Shown here piece by piece: positions 21,285-32,214 of a stretch of 64,000 nt of DNA; position 1 is the first letter of the stretch, and each line of letters starts with the position of its first letter. The translations under genes were made by a program, and so were the position numbers. This DNA comes from Anniella stebbinsi. Taxonomy: Eukaryota; Chordata; Lepidosauria; Squamata; Anniellidae. The stretch covers positions 14,087,001-14,151,000 of the forward strand of contig JARDYH010000003.1 of assembly GCA_029215795.1 (NCBI GenBank), in the 5' to 3' direction. The notes below the pieces were generated by a model. The model had not been told where the DNA came from. It was given only the letters and a program-made list of their open reading frames with translations, and searched no databases.

Positions 21285-21425
21285 CCCACTGCGCAAGCGG
21301 TGGCCCATTGCACGGGTGCAACTGGTTGCACAGGCAATTGCGCCATGGGCTGCACGAGCAGAATGTGCAAGGGGTTGCACAAGCATAGCACACAATCGCC
21401 TGTGCAACCGCGCTTGCGCAAATGT
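21285..21425. repeat. GCA-rich inverted repeat (R9)
   Basis: The ends 'ctgcgcaagcggt' (left) and 'accgcgcttgcgca' (right) are inverted, and the interior is filled with TTGCAC/GTGCAA words in both orientations ('ggttgcacaggcaattgcgc', 'gcacacaatcgcctgtgcaa'). It folds into a 140-bp hairpin. It may be a MITE, but no second copy is in the window and no TSD was found. Confidence 0.5.
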
Positions 21426-21697
21426 AACTTTAGCTGGGTTCTCCTCTGCCGCACAGTGTGGAACCTAGTTTCCGCTAGCACAATGTCATTTGTGCTAATG
21501 GGATGACGCATCTGCATAGTGCTCTATGAGTTAATAAGCACCACCGGAGAGGAAAATAATTTCATTGGATCAAGCAAACAGTTCTTATGGGGGCTGATCC
21601 TGATTGAAGGCATTAATTCCAAGCATAAATTTAACATGAGTTGAGGTTGTAGGAACATGCTGTTAGTGGTTTCTGTCTGTGTGTTTGTCTGCATCTG

Positions 21698-21701
<4 letters not shown>

Positions 21702-21744
<43 letters not shown>
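21702..21744. repeat. (AT)n microsatellite
   Basis: About 20 uninterrupted TA units with a single GT near the right end. Confidence 0.95.
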
Positions 21745-21978
21745 GCGCTGGTTGGATTTCTGGAAAAAGGCCCTGGAAAATTCTTGAAGGGACTACTTGA
21801 AAGCAGATGGAGCCCATATAACATAGCAGTAACAAGGAACTAAGTTTTTGAGCTTAAAAGCCAAGGCAAAATAAAGGCATGTCTCACCATTTCTGTCCAA
21901 TTCTTCCCACAAACATTAAAATTTGAGTGAGGAATGGGGTTGCACTGACCACCTTTTCTGAACAAATAACATTCAATA

Positions 21979-22455
21979 GGCTCATCTAAGGGTGTAGGGG
22001 AGGGGGAGGATCACGAACTTATCTGCTTCTGCGATCCTCCCTCAGCATCTAGATGGCTGCGCAACATCCCAGAAGGGAAGAGGGACGTCACGGCTGCCTT
22101 TTTCTTTTAAAAAAAAAACTACAACAAGAAGAAGAGGAGCCCCGCGCGGCCCCGATCTGACAAAAAAAGATTATAAAAAACACACCCCAATACTCCCCCA
22201 CGCCATCCTGGGGATGGCAAAATTGCTGCCCCACACCCCCATGGGCACGGATCCACCCCATGCAGCTCCGTGCCCGTTTTAAGACCTGGGATGCCACACC
22301 ACACCAAGCGTGGTCCTCGGGATGGTCCCGGGACTACGGAAAAACCGGGATATCCCCAGTTTCCGTTATCCCGGGGTCATCTCTAGGTCATCCTCGGTTG
22401 ATCCCGGGACGACCTAGAGACGACCCCAGGATAAAAGCCTGGTGTGGACATGGCC
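21979..22455 (-). mobile_element. GC-rich TIR element (R4), reverse orientation
   Basis: It has the same landmarks as 8640-9086 in reverse: 'ctaagggtgtaggggaggg' at the left, 'ccccatgggcacggatcc', 'gggatatccccagtttccg', 'aggtcatcctcggttgatcc', ending 'ggtgtggacatggcc'. The left terminus is partly lost. A frame over this element is not a gene. Confidence 0.7.
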
Positions 22456-22769
22456 AATGTGTAAACCTGTGTAAATTCTCTAGATGAGGATTTGCAGATC
22501 TATGTGAGAGCAAGCATACCGTTTCTAGATTCACCCTTGTTGACTCTGATGTGGGGGCAGATGTCTCCCATCTCTTTGAAAATATAATGTTGAGAAACAT
22601 TCCTGAAGATATACATATATAGGAGTGTGTTTGTGTGTTTTGCCTACGTGTTTATATTTTCAGTGGTTGCAAAAGGCCCAGGATTGTTTTCTAGTCTCCA
22701 TTTCAGTAGCAGCACAGTTAGAATTGGCATAGCCTAGGATAAGAGTCTTCAACATGGTGGTTCCTAGAC

Positions 22770-23065
22770 TAACAGTATACTGAGCCAGACCATTGGTTCA
22801 TCTAACTCAAGTATTCTCTACACTAGCATTCTCCAAACAGGTACCCTCCAGATGTGTTGGATGTCAACTTCCATCAGCCCCAGCCAGCATGGCCAAGGGT
22901 AAAAATGCTGGGAGTTGTAATCCAAAACTGGTCTGCAGTAACTGACAGTGGTTCTCCAGAGTTTCAGTAAAGGGTCTTACCCATCCCTACCTGGAGATGC
23001 TTGGGATTAAAACTGGGACTTTCTGTGTACAAAGCATGCACTCTACTACTAAGTTGCTTTAATGT
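22770..23065 (-). mobile_element. tRNA-derived SINE split by an R2 foldback
   Basis: The distal body ('actgagccagaccattggtt') and the proximal part ('cctacctggagatgcttggg', 'gtacaaagcatgcactctac') are the two halves of a minus-strand SINE. The foldback at 22826-22932 separates them. Confidence 0.75.
22826..22932. mobile_element. R2 foldback element nested in a SINE
   Basis: Left arm 'ccctccagatgtgttggatg', centre 'catcagccccagccagcatg', right arm 'gctgggagttgtaatccaaa'. The flanking 8-mers ctacacta (22818-22825) and ctgcagta (22933-22940) match at 6/8. The insert lies inside the SINE body, so the relative age is clear: SINE first, then foldback. Confidence 0.7.
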
Positions 23066-23808
23066 ATTTGGTCTTCCATGTTGCTATTATCATGTGACAG
23101 AATCGGATAGCCCATGCCGTCAGATTTTCCACCATGAAATGGGCAGCTGGAGGCCATAGTGGGTGGAAGCCGAGTCCGTCTGCCAGTTTGCTGAAAGGCT
23201 AACCTGCCGCTCGTTCACTGTCACGGCTTTGATTGTTGCTTATTGCTGTGAGGCTGACCAGAGCTCAGTGGGAAAATTGGGCGAAGTGACTCAACAGCAC
23301 TGCGGCAGAGTTCCACCTCAACTTTGCAGCAGTGTGTTCTGTCATGCCTGTTTTCATCACATTCAATTGACTAAATATGAATTTTCTTCTCCCTTCCAGA
23401 ATGGTCATTAGAACTGTACTTTACAATTTTTGCCTTTCTGTCTTCACTTTTGGCAGGACCTTACCTGTTACGGCACCTATTTTCCAAAACAGTCTCCGCA
23501 GGGATGCCACCCACACCATCTTAATATTCTTTCCACTACCTAACAAAACCCTGTTTTCTTTCTCCTGGCCCCCTGCATCAAACTAAAACATTTTAAAGTA
23601 TTTTTCCCCAGTGCAGCCTTGAGATAGTACATGTAACATTTAATGGTTGTTTGTCTACTTTAAAAAAAAAAATGTTTCATGAACTCATTTGATTGCATTC
23701 TTAATGTTATTGTTGTGTATTTTTAGCCTGGTGCGTCGTCGTAACAAACATTGGAAAGGCTTTTTATATTAATCACTTAATAAACAAAGCATCTTTGCTG
23801 GGCATGGC
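23066..23808. other. No recognised feature
   Basis: No repeat family or gene was recognised; the last 150 bases are AT-rich. Confidence 0.4.
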
Positions 23809-24133
23809 TGGGGTGTGTGACTATATGGAAAGGAGGCCAGGGCTCCTTTATCTTTAACAGTTTGATAGAAAAGGGAATTTCAAGAGGTGTAATTTGTATG
23901 CATGCAGCACCTGGAGAAATTCCCTCTTCACCACAACTGTTAAAGCTACAGGAACCCTGCCCTCTTGACCAGATACAAAAGAGAGCAGGGCTCCTGCAGC
24001 TTTAACCCTTGTGATGAAGTGGGAATTTCACCAGGTGCTGCATGCATACAAATTACACCTTCTGAAATTCCCTTTTTCTATCGAACTGTTCAAGATACAG
24101 GAGCCCTGTCCTCCTTTTCATAAGGTCACCCTA
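23809..24133. mobile_element. hAT-type foldback MITE (R1, subfamily A), 325 bp
   Basis: Inverted arms 'gggctcctttatctttaaca', 'gcatgcagcacctggagaaa' and their complements run to a right terminus AAGGTCACCCTA. The left terminus is mutated to TGGGGTGTGTGAC. No TSD match remains. Its right end abuts a truncated R6 element. Confidence 0.85.
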
Positions 24134-24566
24134 CGCTAAGCTATGGTGAGGCCGCTAACCCTTTTGCAGCAAATGGTTCGTGAGCCTGTCTAAACCATGG
24201 TTATGAAGCCACCATGGTTAGGAATGGCTCAGATGACACACTGGCTGAATTTGGACATCACGATAGTCAATGGTGGGGTAATAATCAACTTTACAGTTGT
24301 TCAATTAGGGGGTACTCCCCACACAACATGGTAATAAATAATCAACCGTAGTGTGGATTAGGATCAGCGCTGAGTTGACTATGGCAGCATTCGGATGACA
24401 CGATAGTCAATACAACTGACGATTGTTTCCCTCCCCCCCACCCCTAGTTGCTTATTGTGTCATCCGAATTCAGCCACTAAGTCATGGTTCATACAACACG
24501 CTAAGACATAATGTTTAGCTCAAAATGTTTAAACACCATGGCTTAGCGTGTCATCTGAACAGAGCC
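24134..24566. mobile_element. R6 TIR element, interrupted by a second foldback
   Basis: 'cgctaagctatggtgaggcc', 'ctaacccttttgcagcaaat' and, at the far right, 'cttagcgtgtcatctgaaca' align in order with the reverse complement of 5979-6168. The element is interrupted at 24248-24477 by another TIR element. The left terminus is missing where R1 ends. Confidence 0.65.
24248..24477. mobile_element. TIR element 'ggctsaattcggacgacacgatagtc' (R6b), nested
   Basis: Ends GGCTGAATTTGGACATCACG and GTCATCCGAATTCAGCC are inverted. The insertion is flanked by ACT on both sides, a 3-bp TSD. Internal landmarks are 'gtactccccacacaacatgg' and 'gatcagcgctgagttgacta'. A second copy at 61437-61655 has the same landmarks and ACA on both sides. 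It lies inside an R6 copy and is therefore younger than that. Confidence 0.75.
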
Positions 24567-24589
24567 ATCCCTGTCGTGCAGCTATGGGT

Positions 24590-24735
24590 CTGGTTTTTTT
24601 GTTTTGTTTTGTTTTTACAGAGGGCAGTCCTCTATTTGAAAGACTGCCCAGTCCTTTTACATTTTACAGAAATTGGCGTCATCTTTTGTCTTCTCTTTTG
24701 GTGATGCGCTCCCTCTTTTCTGGTGAGTCATAAGT
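24590..24735 (+). repeat. Interspersed repeat R8, partial
   Basis: 'agggcagtcctctatttgaa' and 'tttggtgatgcgctccctct' recur in this order at 56608-56955, around 37930-38700, and reversed at 54455-54740 and 59690-60710. The class is unknown. Confidence 0.5.
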
Positions 24736-25352
24736 GGCAATCCTGTGTTCCTCCCCCAACCATCTCTTGAATGGAGCCATTATAAAGTTGTGAAGGAGAT
24801 TTAATTCAATCAGTTTCCCTTTCTTGCCAAACCGTACCTGTTCTTTTGCCAGTGGGATGCTATATGTTATTCTCTCCCACTCTCAACTTGACTTTTTTCT
24901 TATTATTTTTAAGCAGCCAGGGAAAAACACACACCTCAATTCAGTACAATTAAGCAAACTTGATGTGTTGGCTTTCGACTAAGTACATACCTCTTGCATC
25001 ATTTCCAAGAAAACCCAGGACAGGAGGACATTGAGCAGCATGAACCCTATCGCTAAAATTCTTTTCTACTTGGGGCAGAGTTTATCCCATTTATTTTATT
25101 TAAACAAACTAAAAAGCTTGACTACGAAATACATATATATATATATATATATATATAGGGACATTTTTCTCTCCCTTTCCAAGCTGCACTTGGAAAAAGG
25201 CAGACAAGTTTCCTGAAACCAAGATTCACCGCAGAAAATAAAGTACTCAGAAATTACCTCAGGGGAGATGTTACACAGTAATAGACACTATTAAAACATG
25301 GTGGCCACCAATTCCTCCCTCAGCACTGAGAAAAAGTCATTGCACTATAATG
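24736..25352. other. No recognised gene; (AT)n tract at 25132-25157
   Basis: A TA microsatellite of about 13 units lies at 25132-25157; nothing else was recognised. Confidence 0.5.
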
Positions 25353-25707
25353 GGGTGCCTCTACAAGAGAGGTTTAATGCGCTTTGAAGGTTCATTAAAA
25401 ATTTTACCTCTACAAGAACGGAGCGCAAATCGGGCGTAGAGGCGCGTTATCTCTCCGATAATGCGCATTTTCGAATGCGCGTTAAATCGCGAGTTTTATT
25501 TTGCTCCGGCCGTTAAAGCGCATTTTTCCCGTGTGAACAAGCGCTTATGCACATTAACTTCTTGTAAAGGGCTTTTTGGACATCTATTAATGCGTTTCGC
25601 CGCCTCTCGCCGCCTCCCGTGCAGAGGGATTAGGAGTAAATGCGCGTCTGCGATAATGCGCATAATCGCCGAACCGGGCACAAAAGCGAATCCTTGTAGA
25701 GGGAGCC
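25353..25707. mobile_element. CpG-dense 355-bp TIR element
   Basis: Ends GGGTGCCTCTACAAG and CTTGTAGAGGGAGCC are inverted over 15 bases with three differences and are flanked by ATG on both sides (25350-25352 and 25708-25710). The interior is full of GCGC, GCGTT, TCGCG and 'aatgcgc' words, with far more CpG than any other part of the window. The TIR resembles the R4/R5 ends (CTACACC). It has no convincing coding frame. Confidence 0.7.
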
Positions 25708-25710
25708 ATG

Positions 25711-25889
25711 TACTCCAGTATCGGAGGCAGTAAGCTTATTTATACCAGTTGCTGGAGAACATGGGTGGGAGGGTGCTTGCATCCATGTCCTGCTTTTAGG
25801 TTGCTGGTCAACAGCAGGTTGGCCACTGTGTGGACAGAATGCTGTACTAGATGGACCCAACCAAGGCTCTTCTAATGTTCTTATACCCT
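25711..25889 (+). mobile_element. CR1 LINE 3' end fragment
   Basis: 'actccagtatcggaggcagt', 'gttgctggagaacatgggtg', 'gccactgtgtggacagaatg', 'ctagatggacc' and the terminal 'tctaatgttcttat' match the 3' ends at 44100-44830 and 55511-55908. CR1 LINEs end in short repeats of the ATTCTATG type. Confidence 0.8.
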
Positions 25890-26079
25890 AAACCAGCCAC
25901 AGCTGAGATCCACCAGATTTCCAACTTTCTACTGAAGTCTTCCTTACAGCTCATTTTAGTACAAATTTGCACTGATCAGTATACACAACAGGCTCACATA
26001 CAGTACATCTACATATATACATGCACAAAGACTGTTCAAAGGAAAGACATTGCAAGTGGATGAGGGTGACAATTAGGAA

Positions 26080-26270
26080 GGGGCAATAGCTCAGTGACAG
26101 AGCACATGCTTTGCATGCAAAAGGTCCCGGGTTCAGTCCCTGGCATCTCCAGGTAGGGCTGGAAAAGACTCCTGTCTGAAACCCTGGGAGCTGCTGCCAG
26201 TCAGTGCTAACATTACTGGGCTAGATGGACCAATGGTCTGACTTAGCAGAAGGCAGCTTTCTGTGATCCT
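26080..26270 (+). mobile_element. tRNA-derived SINE, best-preserved copy
   Basis: The head 'ggggcaatagctcagtgaca' contains an A box (TAGCTCAGTG) and 'ggttcagtccc' a B box, the internal RNA polymerase III promoter of tRNA-type SINEs. The body has 'aaaccctgggagctgctgcc', 'actgggctagatggaccaat' and 'aggcagctttctgtgatcct'. Possible direct repeats 'attagga' lie at 26072-26078 and 26279-26285. It has no ORF and would depend on a LINE for movement. Confidence 0.85.
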
Positions 26271-26419
26271 AATTGTCCATTAGGAGTAGCTGAAATATTA
26301 CAGAAAGCCAAATCTGCAAAGGCCATATTGCACCAAATGAAAAAAAGCTAATGACTTAGCAGGCTGCAGAAATAAGGTACAGTTTTGTGAAGCAGATGCA
26401 GTATTTATACCGGGCCTGT

Positions 26420-26805
26420 CCAATCCTGAACTTCATAAAGCATGGTTCATGAAGCCATGGATGAGTGCCATGGTTGTACACTCTTCCCTTTCCACTTCCT
26501 GTCATGCTCAGCTTCAGTGCAGAGATCTTGGCTTGAACTAACCCAGTGTTCACCACTACACCTAAACCAAGGAATTCTGACTTAATGTTGGTTAACGAGC
26601 CAAGATAATAAGCCAGATCCTGGCTTATTATCTTGGCTTGTTAAGCCAGGGTTTCCCATTTCAGACATAAAGGAATGCAAGCCATGAAGGATGAAACTAG
26701 TGCACCACATGAGAGGCAAGGGTGGGAAAACAGTGTACAGGCAGAGCACTTCTTTGTGGCTTTATAAACCATGATTTATGAAGCCACGAACCACAGTCAG
26801 GGACT
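26420..26805. mobile_element. Large foldback (R11) with a palindromic centre
   Basis: Left arm 'cttcataaagcatggttcat' near 26429 and right arm 'aaaccatgatttatgaagcc' near 26766 are inverted. The centre has a perfect 19-bp hairpin with a 3-base loop (26598-26616 and 26620-26638). No TSD was established. Confidence 0.5.
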
Positions 26806-26849
26806 GGGGAAAACCAGGTTCAAATCCCTCCTAGGCCAAGTAGTTAACT

Positions 26850-26971
26850 TAGTAGTTCAACCTGTGGTCCTCCAGAAGGTGGACCATCTTCCCTGACCAT
26901 TATCCATGCTGGCTGAGGCTGATGAGAGCTGGAATCCGACAACATTTGGAGAAATACAGGTTTCCCACCCC
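26850..26971. mobile_element. R2 foldback element
   Basis: 'ctgtggtcctccagaaggtg', 'tatccatgctggctgaggct' and 'tgatgagagctggaatccga' follow the R2 plan, ending 'cccacccctg'. The copy is diverged. Confidence 0.5.
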
Positions 26972-28329
26972 TGGTCTAACTTGCCTCACGATCCAATCCA
27001 TGCAACAAGAAAAGAGTGAGAATGCAACACATTCTTTTCCTGGGGTATCTCCTATATCTACTCGCTGGAAAGTCTGCAGCAGAGAAACAAAATGGAGGGT
27101 CTCCAGATGAGCCTCATGCAGCTGCAATAACAGCAAATAAAACAGCAAAGGGGCACCTCTGGTTTTTGAGCTGGGTTAAGTATTGCAAGAAGCAGGGCTG
27201 CCAAACATGGCTGGAAAATCCCAGGGGCATTTTTTGCATGGGTACCTAGTAATTTCATGCTGAGGCCTAGGAATTCAAAATATTTTTTGAGCTCTGACCA
27301 GACCTAGGATTTCTGATTCCTGCTTGCCTGGAAAACTGAGTTGCTGTTTTGTTCCCTAGCCCTGTTACCAAATGTTATACAGTGAACCTTGTTACTCAAG
27401 TCTTCCTAAACTGTGAAGGGGTCTTTAAAAAGAAAACAAAAACACCAGGAGAACTTTTACCGAAAGTTGAAATTATAAGAAGTGGGGGGAGCCTGGGGGA
27501 TTTAACAGGGGAAATGCATATGAAACAATTTCAACAAAACCTTTGCACCAATTTGTATTGTTTATATTGAAAATAGCGTCAACATTATCCTGTTAGAAAC
27601 AAAATATCCTGAGTATTTCAAAATGTGGAAGTCTTCAAAGTTGTTTAATCTTCACTTTTATACAGCGGTGAAGAATAAGCTTCTCTCTGCCTTACTTCAA
27701 AATGCCAAGCCTTTAATATTATTATTTAGTAGTAGTAGTACCATCAAATTTGAACGAACCTCTCTTACTGCATAACAAGAACCGAAGGAGAAAAAAGGAG
27801 AATCCATCGGGTTTAGATTTTGAAATAGAAACAACGTCTCAGTTCACACGCTGAATTAAGAGTGCTATTCAAACAAGGTTCCCATCAAAACCTGATTATG
27901 GCCATTTCTCTCTAACGTCCCATTTTGCTTTGGTCTTTATGGGAACTTAAACCCATCTGACAACTTATTAATAAGTCCCTGGATAAAGATCCCACCATTA
28001 AGTAGAACACCATTAAGTAGAACAAATAAGAATCAGAATTTTATACTTTGAAGAGGATTTAAAGCAGACCGGCATAACATGCAGCTCTTCAAGCAAAACA
28101 AAAACAAAACAAAACAGAGCCCAGCAATCATGTAACACAGCCTAACACGCAACTGAAAATACCAGTCCCAGGAAGCAAAACCAAGAGGTTTATTGAGGAC
28201 TTGCAAGGAGTTGTGTAGGCCTGCTTTAAAACCCTTTTATCCTTGGAGCACCCCGCAGACCAAACTTTTATCTCCAAGACCAGCCTAAGATGTTTTGTTG
28301 CTTGAAGGAAAGGATAAGATGGAGCCTAC
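26972..28329. other. No recognised gene; short direct duplication
   Basis: No family was recognised. A direct repeat 'accattaagtagaac' occurs twice in tandem near 27993-28022 and an AAAAC-rich tract lies at about 28096-28117. Confidence 0.4.
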
Positions 28330-28961
28330 CACACACACACACACACATACACATTCCATGTGCAAGGGTTACTTCAACTCTGGCAATGGGAGACCATCCA
28401 CCACTGCACCTGAGGGCAGCAGGCTAGTGCAGAGTGCACACACAGCTCTGTCCTTTGAACATCTCCACTGCCATTCCCCACCCCTCAGCATTTGCCGCCT
28501 GAGGCAACTGCTTCACTCTGCCTAATGATAGGGCCAGCTCTGTTTACCTCTCCGACACACAACCCTCCAGCTCCCTATTCCTTTTCGTGATACTCCTCTA
28601 CACCGCTGGAGCCCCAGTCTAGGCCACCATTTTGCTTCCTGAGGCACGCAGTTTGTTATGGAATGCCGCAACCCTATTACAAATTCCATCGTCGCATGAA
28701 TGTAATGACAGAATATGTTCCACCACATATACTTCATGTTGGGTGATCTGGCCTACCAGTACGCCACAAGCTCCATAAGATGGCTGTAACAAGTCCCACT
28801 GACAAGATGGTGAAGCACTGCACGACAAGTACCTCCCGTCCTAATGGACAACAGGAGGTCCCTCACTAACTGACAATCACACATGAGTCCAGAAAAACTT
28901 CAAGGATCCTCATAATGCAAACAGGAAGCAAGCCACCTGAATGCTCTTACCCTGAAATTGC
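28330..28961. other. (CA)n tract, then unassigned sequence
   Basis: CA units at 28330-28352 with one interruption; the rest to 28961 shows no known feature. Confidence 0.5.
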
Positions 28962-29376
28962 AGCCCTTTCCACACCAGGCACAAAGCCTGGGATGGTCCC
29001 CGGCTGCTCCCTGTGAGTCCAAATGACACACAGGGAGTCCCGGGGGTGGGGGGACAGCCACAGGATTTTTCTGGGAAAACTCCATGCTCAGCAGGGGAGG
29101 GGGTGGCACCACATTTGCCACACCCAGGAGGGCAGGGAGGGGTGCCCCCCCCGATTTCGCATGCTTTTTTGTAAAACAAAACCCTTTGCGCTGGAGAGCA
29201 GGAGGGCTCTTCCTCAACAGAAAAAAAACAAAATGGCGGGTGCATCCATGCGACAACCCAGGAGTAGCCCGGGCCATCGCACAATTGGTGTGCATTAGGG
29301 TGACGAACCTGGAAGCAGGCACTTCTGGGTTCGCCGCCCCTCCAGCCCTCTACACCCCTCTGGTGTAGAGAGGGCC
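28962..29376 (+). mobile_element. GC-rich TIR element (R4) with 3-bp TSD
   Basis: Ends AGCCCTTTCCACACC and GGTGTAGAGAGGGCC are inverted and flanked by TGC on each side (28959-28961, 29377-29379). The interior has 'cctgtgagtccaaatgacac', 'agggagtcccgggggtgggg' and a 'ctttttt...aaaacaaa' region in the same order as 8640-9086. Confidence 0.8.
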
Positions 29377-29949
29377 TGCATGTGCTGCAAACAAATCATA
29401 AAAATAGAACCAAGCTCAACCCCGACTTCTCAGTCTTCCCTCTCCATTACCTAGGTATAACCCAAAATTTCAGCATGAGCCTAGTACAGACACATTTTTA
29501 ACTTGGTGAACTCCAACAGCCATGTGGAGAGGCCATGGCATGGCATAACAACCAAACTGTTCCACCCATCAATCCATCCCAAGCAGGAACTAAAATACAG
29601 ACAGAAAACTCTTTGCGGGATGACAGCCTGGAAGAAGTGCACCATCAGGACGGAGAGAAGTGAATGACTTTGGCCAACTGCACTAGCCAGCACTGCATCC
29701 ACATTCCAGTGCTGCCCCCGATAGCAGTGAACAGCCAAGGTTCTCTCGTCCAGTCTGCTGTGTCAGGATTTGAGCTTGCAGTGGATCTTGAACAGGTGAC
29801 CTGCACAATGTCGGGCCGAGATTCAACCCTGCACACCATCACCCAGCCCTGACAGACAGAATGGCAGTCCTGAAAGCAAGGCAGCTTGTTTATTCCAACA
29901 GGACAGAGCAGCCCCAGGCTGGAGGACCACAACCCCCATCGTCCCCCAG
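29377..29949. other. No recognised feature
   Basis: No repeat family or plausible exon was identified. Confidence 0.4.
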
Positions 29950-30040
29950 ACAGTCTTCCCCAACAGGGCACCCTCCAGATGAGTTGGGCTGCTGTAGTCC
30001 AACATACTTGGAGGCTGCTATGTTGGAGAAGGCTTGTGTG
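29950..30040. mobile_element. R2 foldback element, short
   Basis: 'acagtcttccccaacagggc', 'accctccagatgagttgggc' and the inverted 'tatgttggagaaggcttgtg' are the R2 arms with a shortened centre. Confidence 0.5.
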
Positions 30041-31074
30041 TTATTCCTTGACTCCTATCGAGCCGACCAGATCAGTTCCTCTCACTGGTCTGAGCATCCA
30101 GGAGATGCTCTTGCTGGCTACAGGCTACCATATGCCACACTCCCCCCTCACTCAACTTGATAAGAATAGATGCTGCCATGCTGTAACTCAAGTGGTGTGA
30201 GCATCCAACCTAAATGTGCTGGAGCATGAATTCCACATAGGTTTCCCTAAACTGTTGAATGAAAGAATTTAAATCATTTCTCTCCTCCCAATACGAACAC
30301 ATTTCCCCCTTTTTTTGAGTCAGCTATACGACGTGACAGTTAACCAGCCATCAGTTTCAGCAAGGCCCAGGAATTTGCACTAGCCACTAGAAATTCACTT
30401 TGAATGGGGACTGACTGCCACCAGTAGTTCCCGTTCAAAGTAAACACTGTAAACACATAAACCGAAAACAGCAGTCCAAACCAAAATCCAGTCGAACTTG
30501 CATTCAGCTTTAATAACATAGAAAACCCTTATCCTGTGGTTACTAGCATATTTTTACATACACTTTCCCCCCAGGGACTAAGAAGAGGGTGATGCAGTGC
30601 ACAGAACCAGTTTTCAGGAGAGAGAGAGAAAGAGAGAGAGGTTTCAATTCTAAAGCATAATGGCATTTTTAGATGCTGCAGGCTACCAGGGAATAGACAG
30701 GTTCCCGTCTAAGAGAGGTGTCACTTCTAAGCTTCCACACAACTTACCACTGAGATAAACGTCGCACATGTGGAGTAGCTGTCAGTTACTTGAAACTGTC
30801 AAATGTTTCGACTGAATAGTATCATCTCACAAATGGGAAGATCAGCGGTGTTCATCCCCATCTGCACTCATCCAGTAAACATGCCCCATGACACCGTGGC
30901 TTTTCACGAAAAGAAGAGGGAGGGGGCATTCACCTTTGAGTCCCCACCTCTTCACTCCAAACCCTCAAGTCTTTGGTTATGTATTTTTGCTGCACAACCC
31001 AACAAATTAATGGATTCCCACGCAGCAGAATCTCCACAAGATGCTTGAAAACCCCATAGAAAGGGTGCAAGCTG
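30041..31074. other. No recognised gene; GA-rich tract
   Basis: A purine tract with GA repeats lies at 30617-30640; otherwise nothing was recognised. Confidence 0.4.
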
Positions 31075-31385
31075 GGGGGAAGCAAATTAGGCCCACTGGG
31101 ATTCCCCAGAAGGCTACACCCCCTTCCCTGGCCCGACCCACTTTCCCGGACCATTTATCATTTGATGGTTTCCTGAGTTTTGTGCTGTTTTTCCCATTCT
31201 AAAACATTGAAATACCTCTTCTAAAGCTTAGTTACTGGCACTACGAGCTTTCAGCGTAACTATGCTGGTGTTTGGGGTATTTGGGCCTGCCCCCTTTAGC
31301 CCCACGCACCATCGGAATGCAAACCCTGAGAATTTCTCCTCAGTGGAATTCAGCCATCAGGCTGAAACAAGCTTCTGCAACCCTG
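31075..31385 (+). repeat. Interspersed repeat R10
   Basis: 'gattccccagaaggctacac', 'ttatcatttgatggtttcct' and 'cattctaaaacattgaaata' match 12650-12970 in order. Confidence 0.55.
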
Positions 31386-31484
31386 CCCTATAGATTCTTC
31401 AGAAAGACCCTGTAGAGTCTTCAGAAAGGCCTGTGCAGTACAGACATTTCAACTTTTTAGAATGGGGTGTTGGGGGTGGGGATG

Positions 31485-31630
31485 TCATGCAAAAGTTGGG
31501 AAACCACCAGATGATCAGCAGCCAAGGGAAAGAGGGTGGGGTATGGAAAAGGGTCTATGGTCATTTGGGAAACCCCCGGGGACCACATTTCACCCGCGGG
31601 CACGGGTTTTGACACCCCTGTATCAGAGGG
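31485..31630 (-). repeat. Interspersed repeat R10, partial, reversed
   Basis: 'aaaccaccagatgatcagca' and 'gccaagggaaagagggtggg' are the reverse complement of the 'tttggtggcttcc' part of the other copies. The segment continues with 'gcgggcacgggttttgacac', which looks like the outer end of the repeat. Confidence 0.5.
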
Positions 31631-32214
31631 ACTGGATTCATGCATTGCTGCCATCCCCATGATATCATACAACCCAAATGATCATGTCATATGTTCAATG
31701 GATCAAAGATGCAACACGGCTGTAGGGAGCAGTTGGGTAGCCAAGTCCTTGACAGTGGAACAGGTAGGCATGTCCAGCACAAGCAAAGCAACAGATGTAA
31801 ATAACTGAGAGCATCCTCCCATTGTCCAAAGCGGCAATATGCCAGCCTTCAGATGTTTAACAATTGAATTGAAAACCCAAAAACAGAAGGAGGAGAGCGT
31901 CTAAAACAGGTCAGAAAAAAGAGAAACGGGTTCTCAGGATGCAAATTATCTATTTTCACGAAGCCCCATGCGTTTCGGCCTGTACTTTATTCAAAGACCT
32001 TCCTCAGAGGGTTGTTAGAAGATAGTGTCTTCAACATTTCCTCTAGCAAAATAATTGTCTCCTGTGATAATCTGAGATTGCACTAAGGCAGGGATGACAG
32101 TAGGCTCCCAAGTTAATGACCCTCCTCGACTTGAGTCTCTCTCTTGTATTAGATCCAATTCCATAAGCCTCTAGGCTTTTTAGAGGGAGAGAACTGCAAA
32201 GGAAATTTAACACA
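31631..32214. other. Unassigned, with a 'tttcggcctgtactttattc' motif
   Basis: Around 31960-32010 the string 'catgcgtttcggcctgtact' and 'aagaccttcctcagaggg' look like part of a dispersed element seen in tetrapod genomes; I cannot name it and see only this copy. Confidence 0.3.

Noticed and set aside
26080..26152. Functional tRNA gene
   Set aside because: A and B boxes are present, but the cloverleaf is not complete and the sequence continues into a SINE body shared with other copies.
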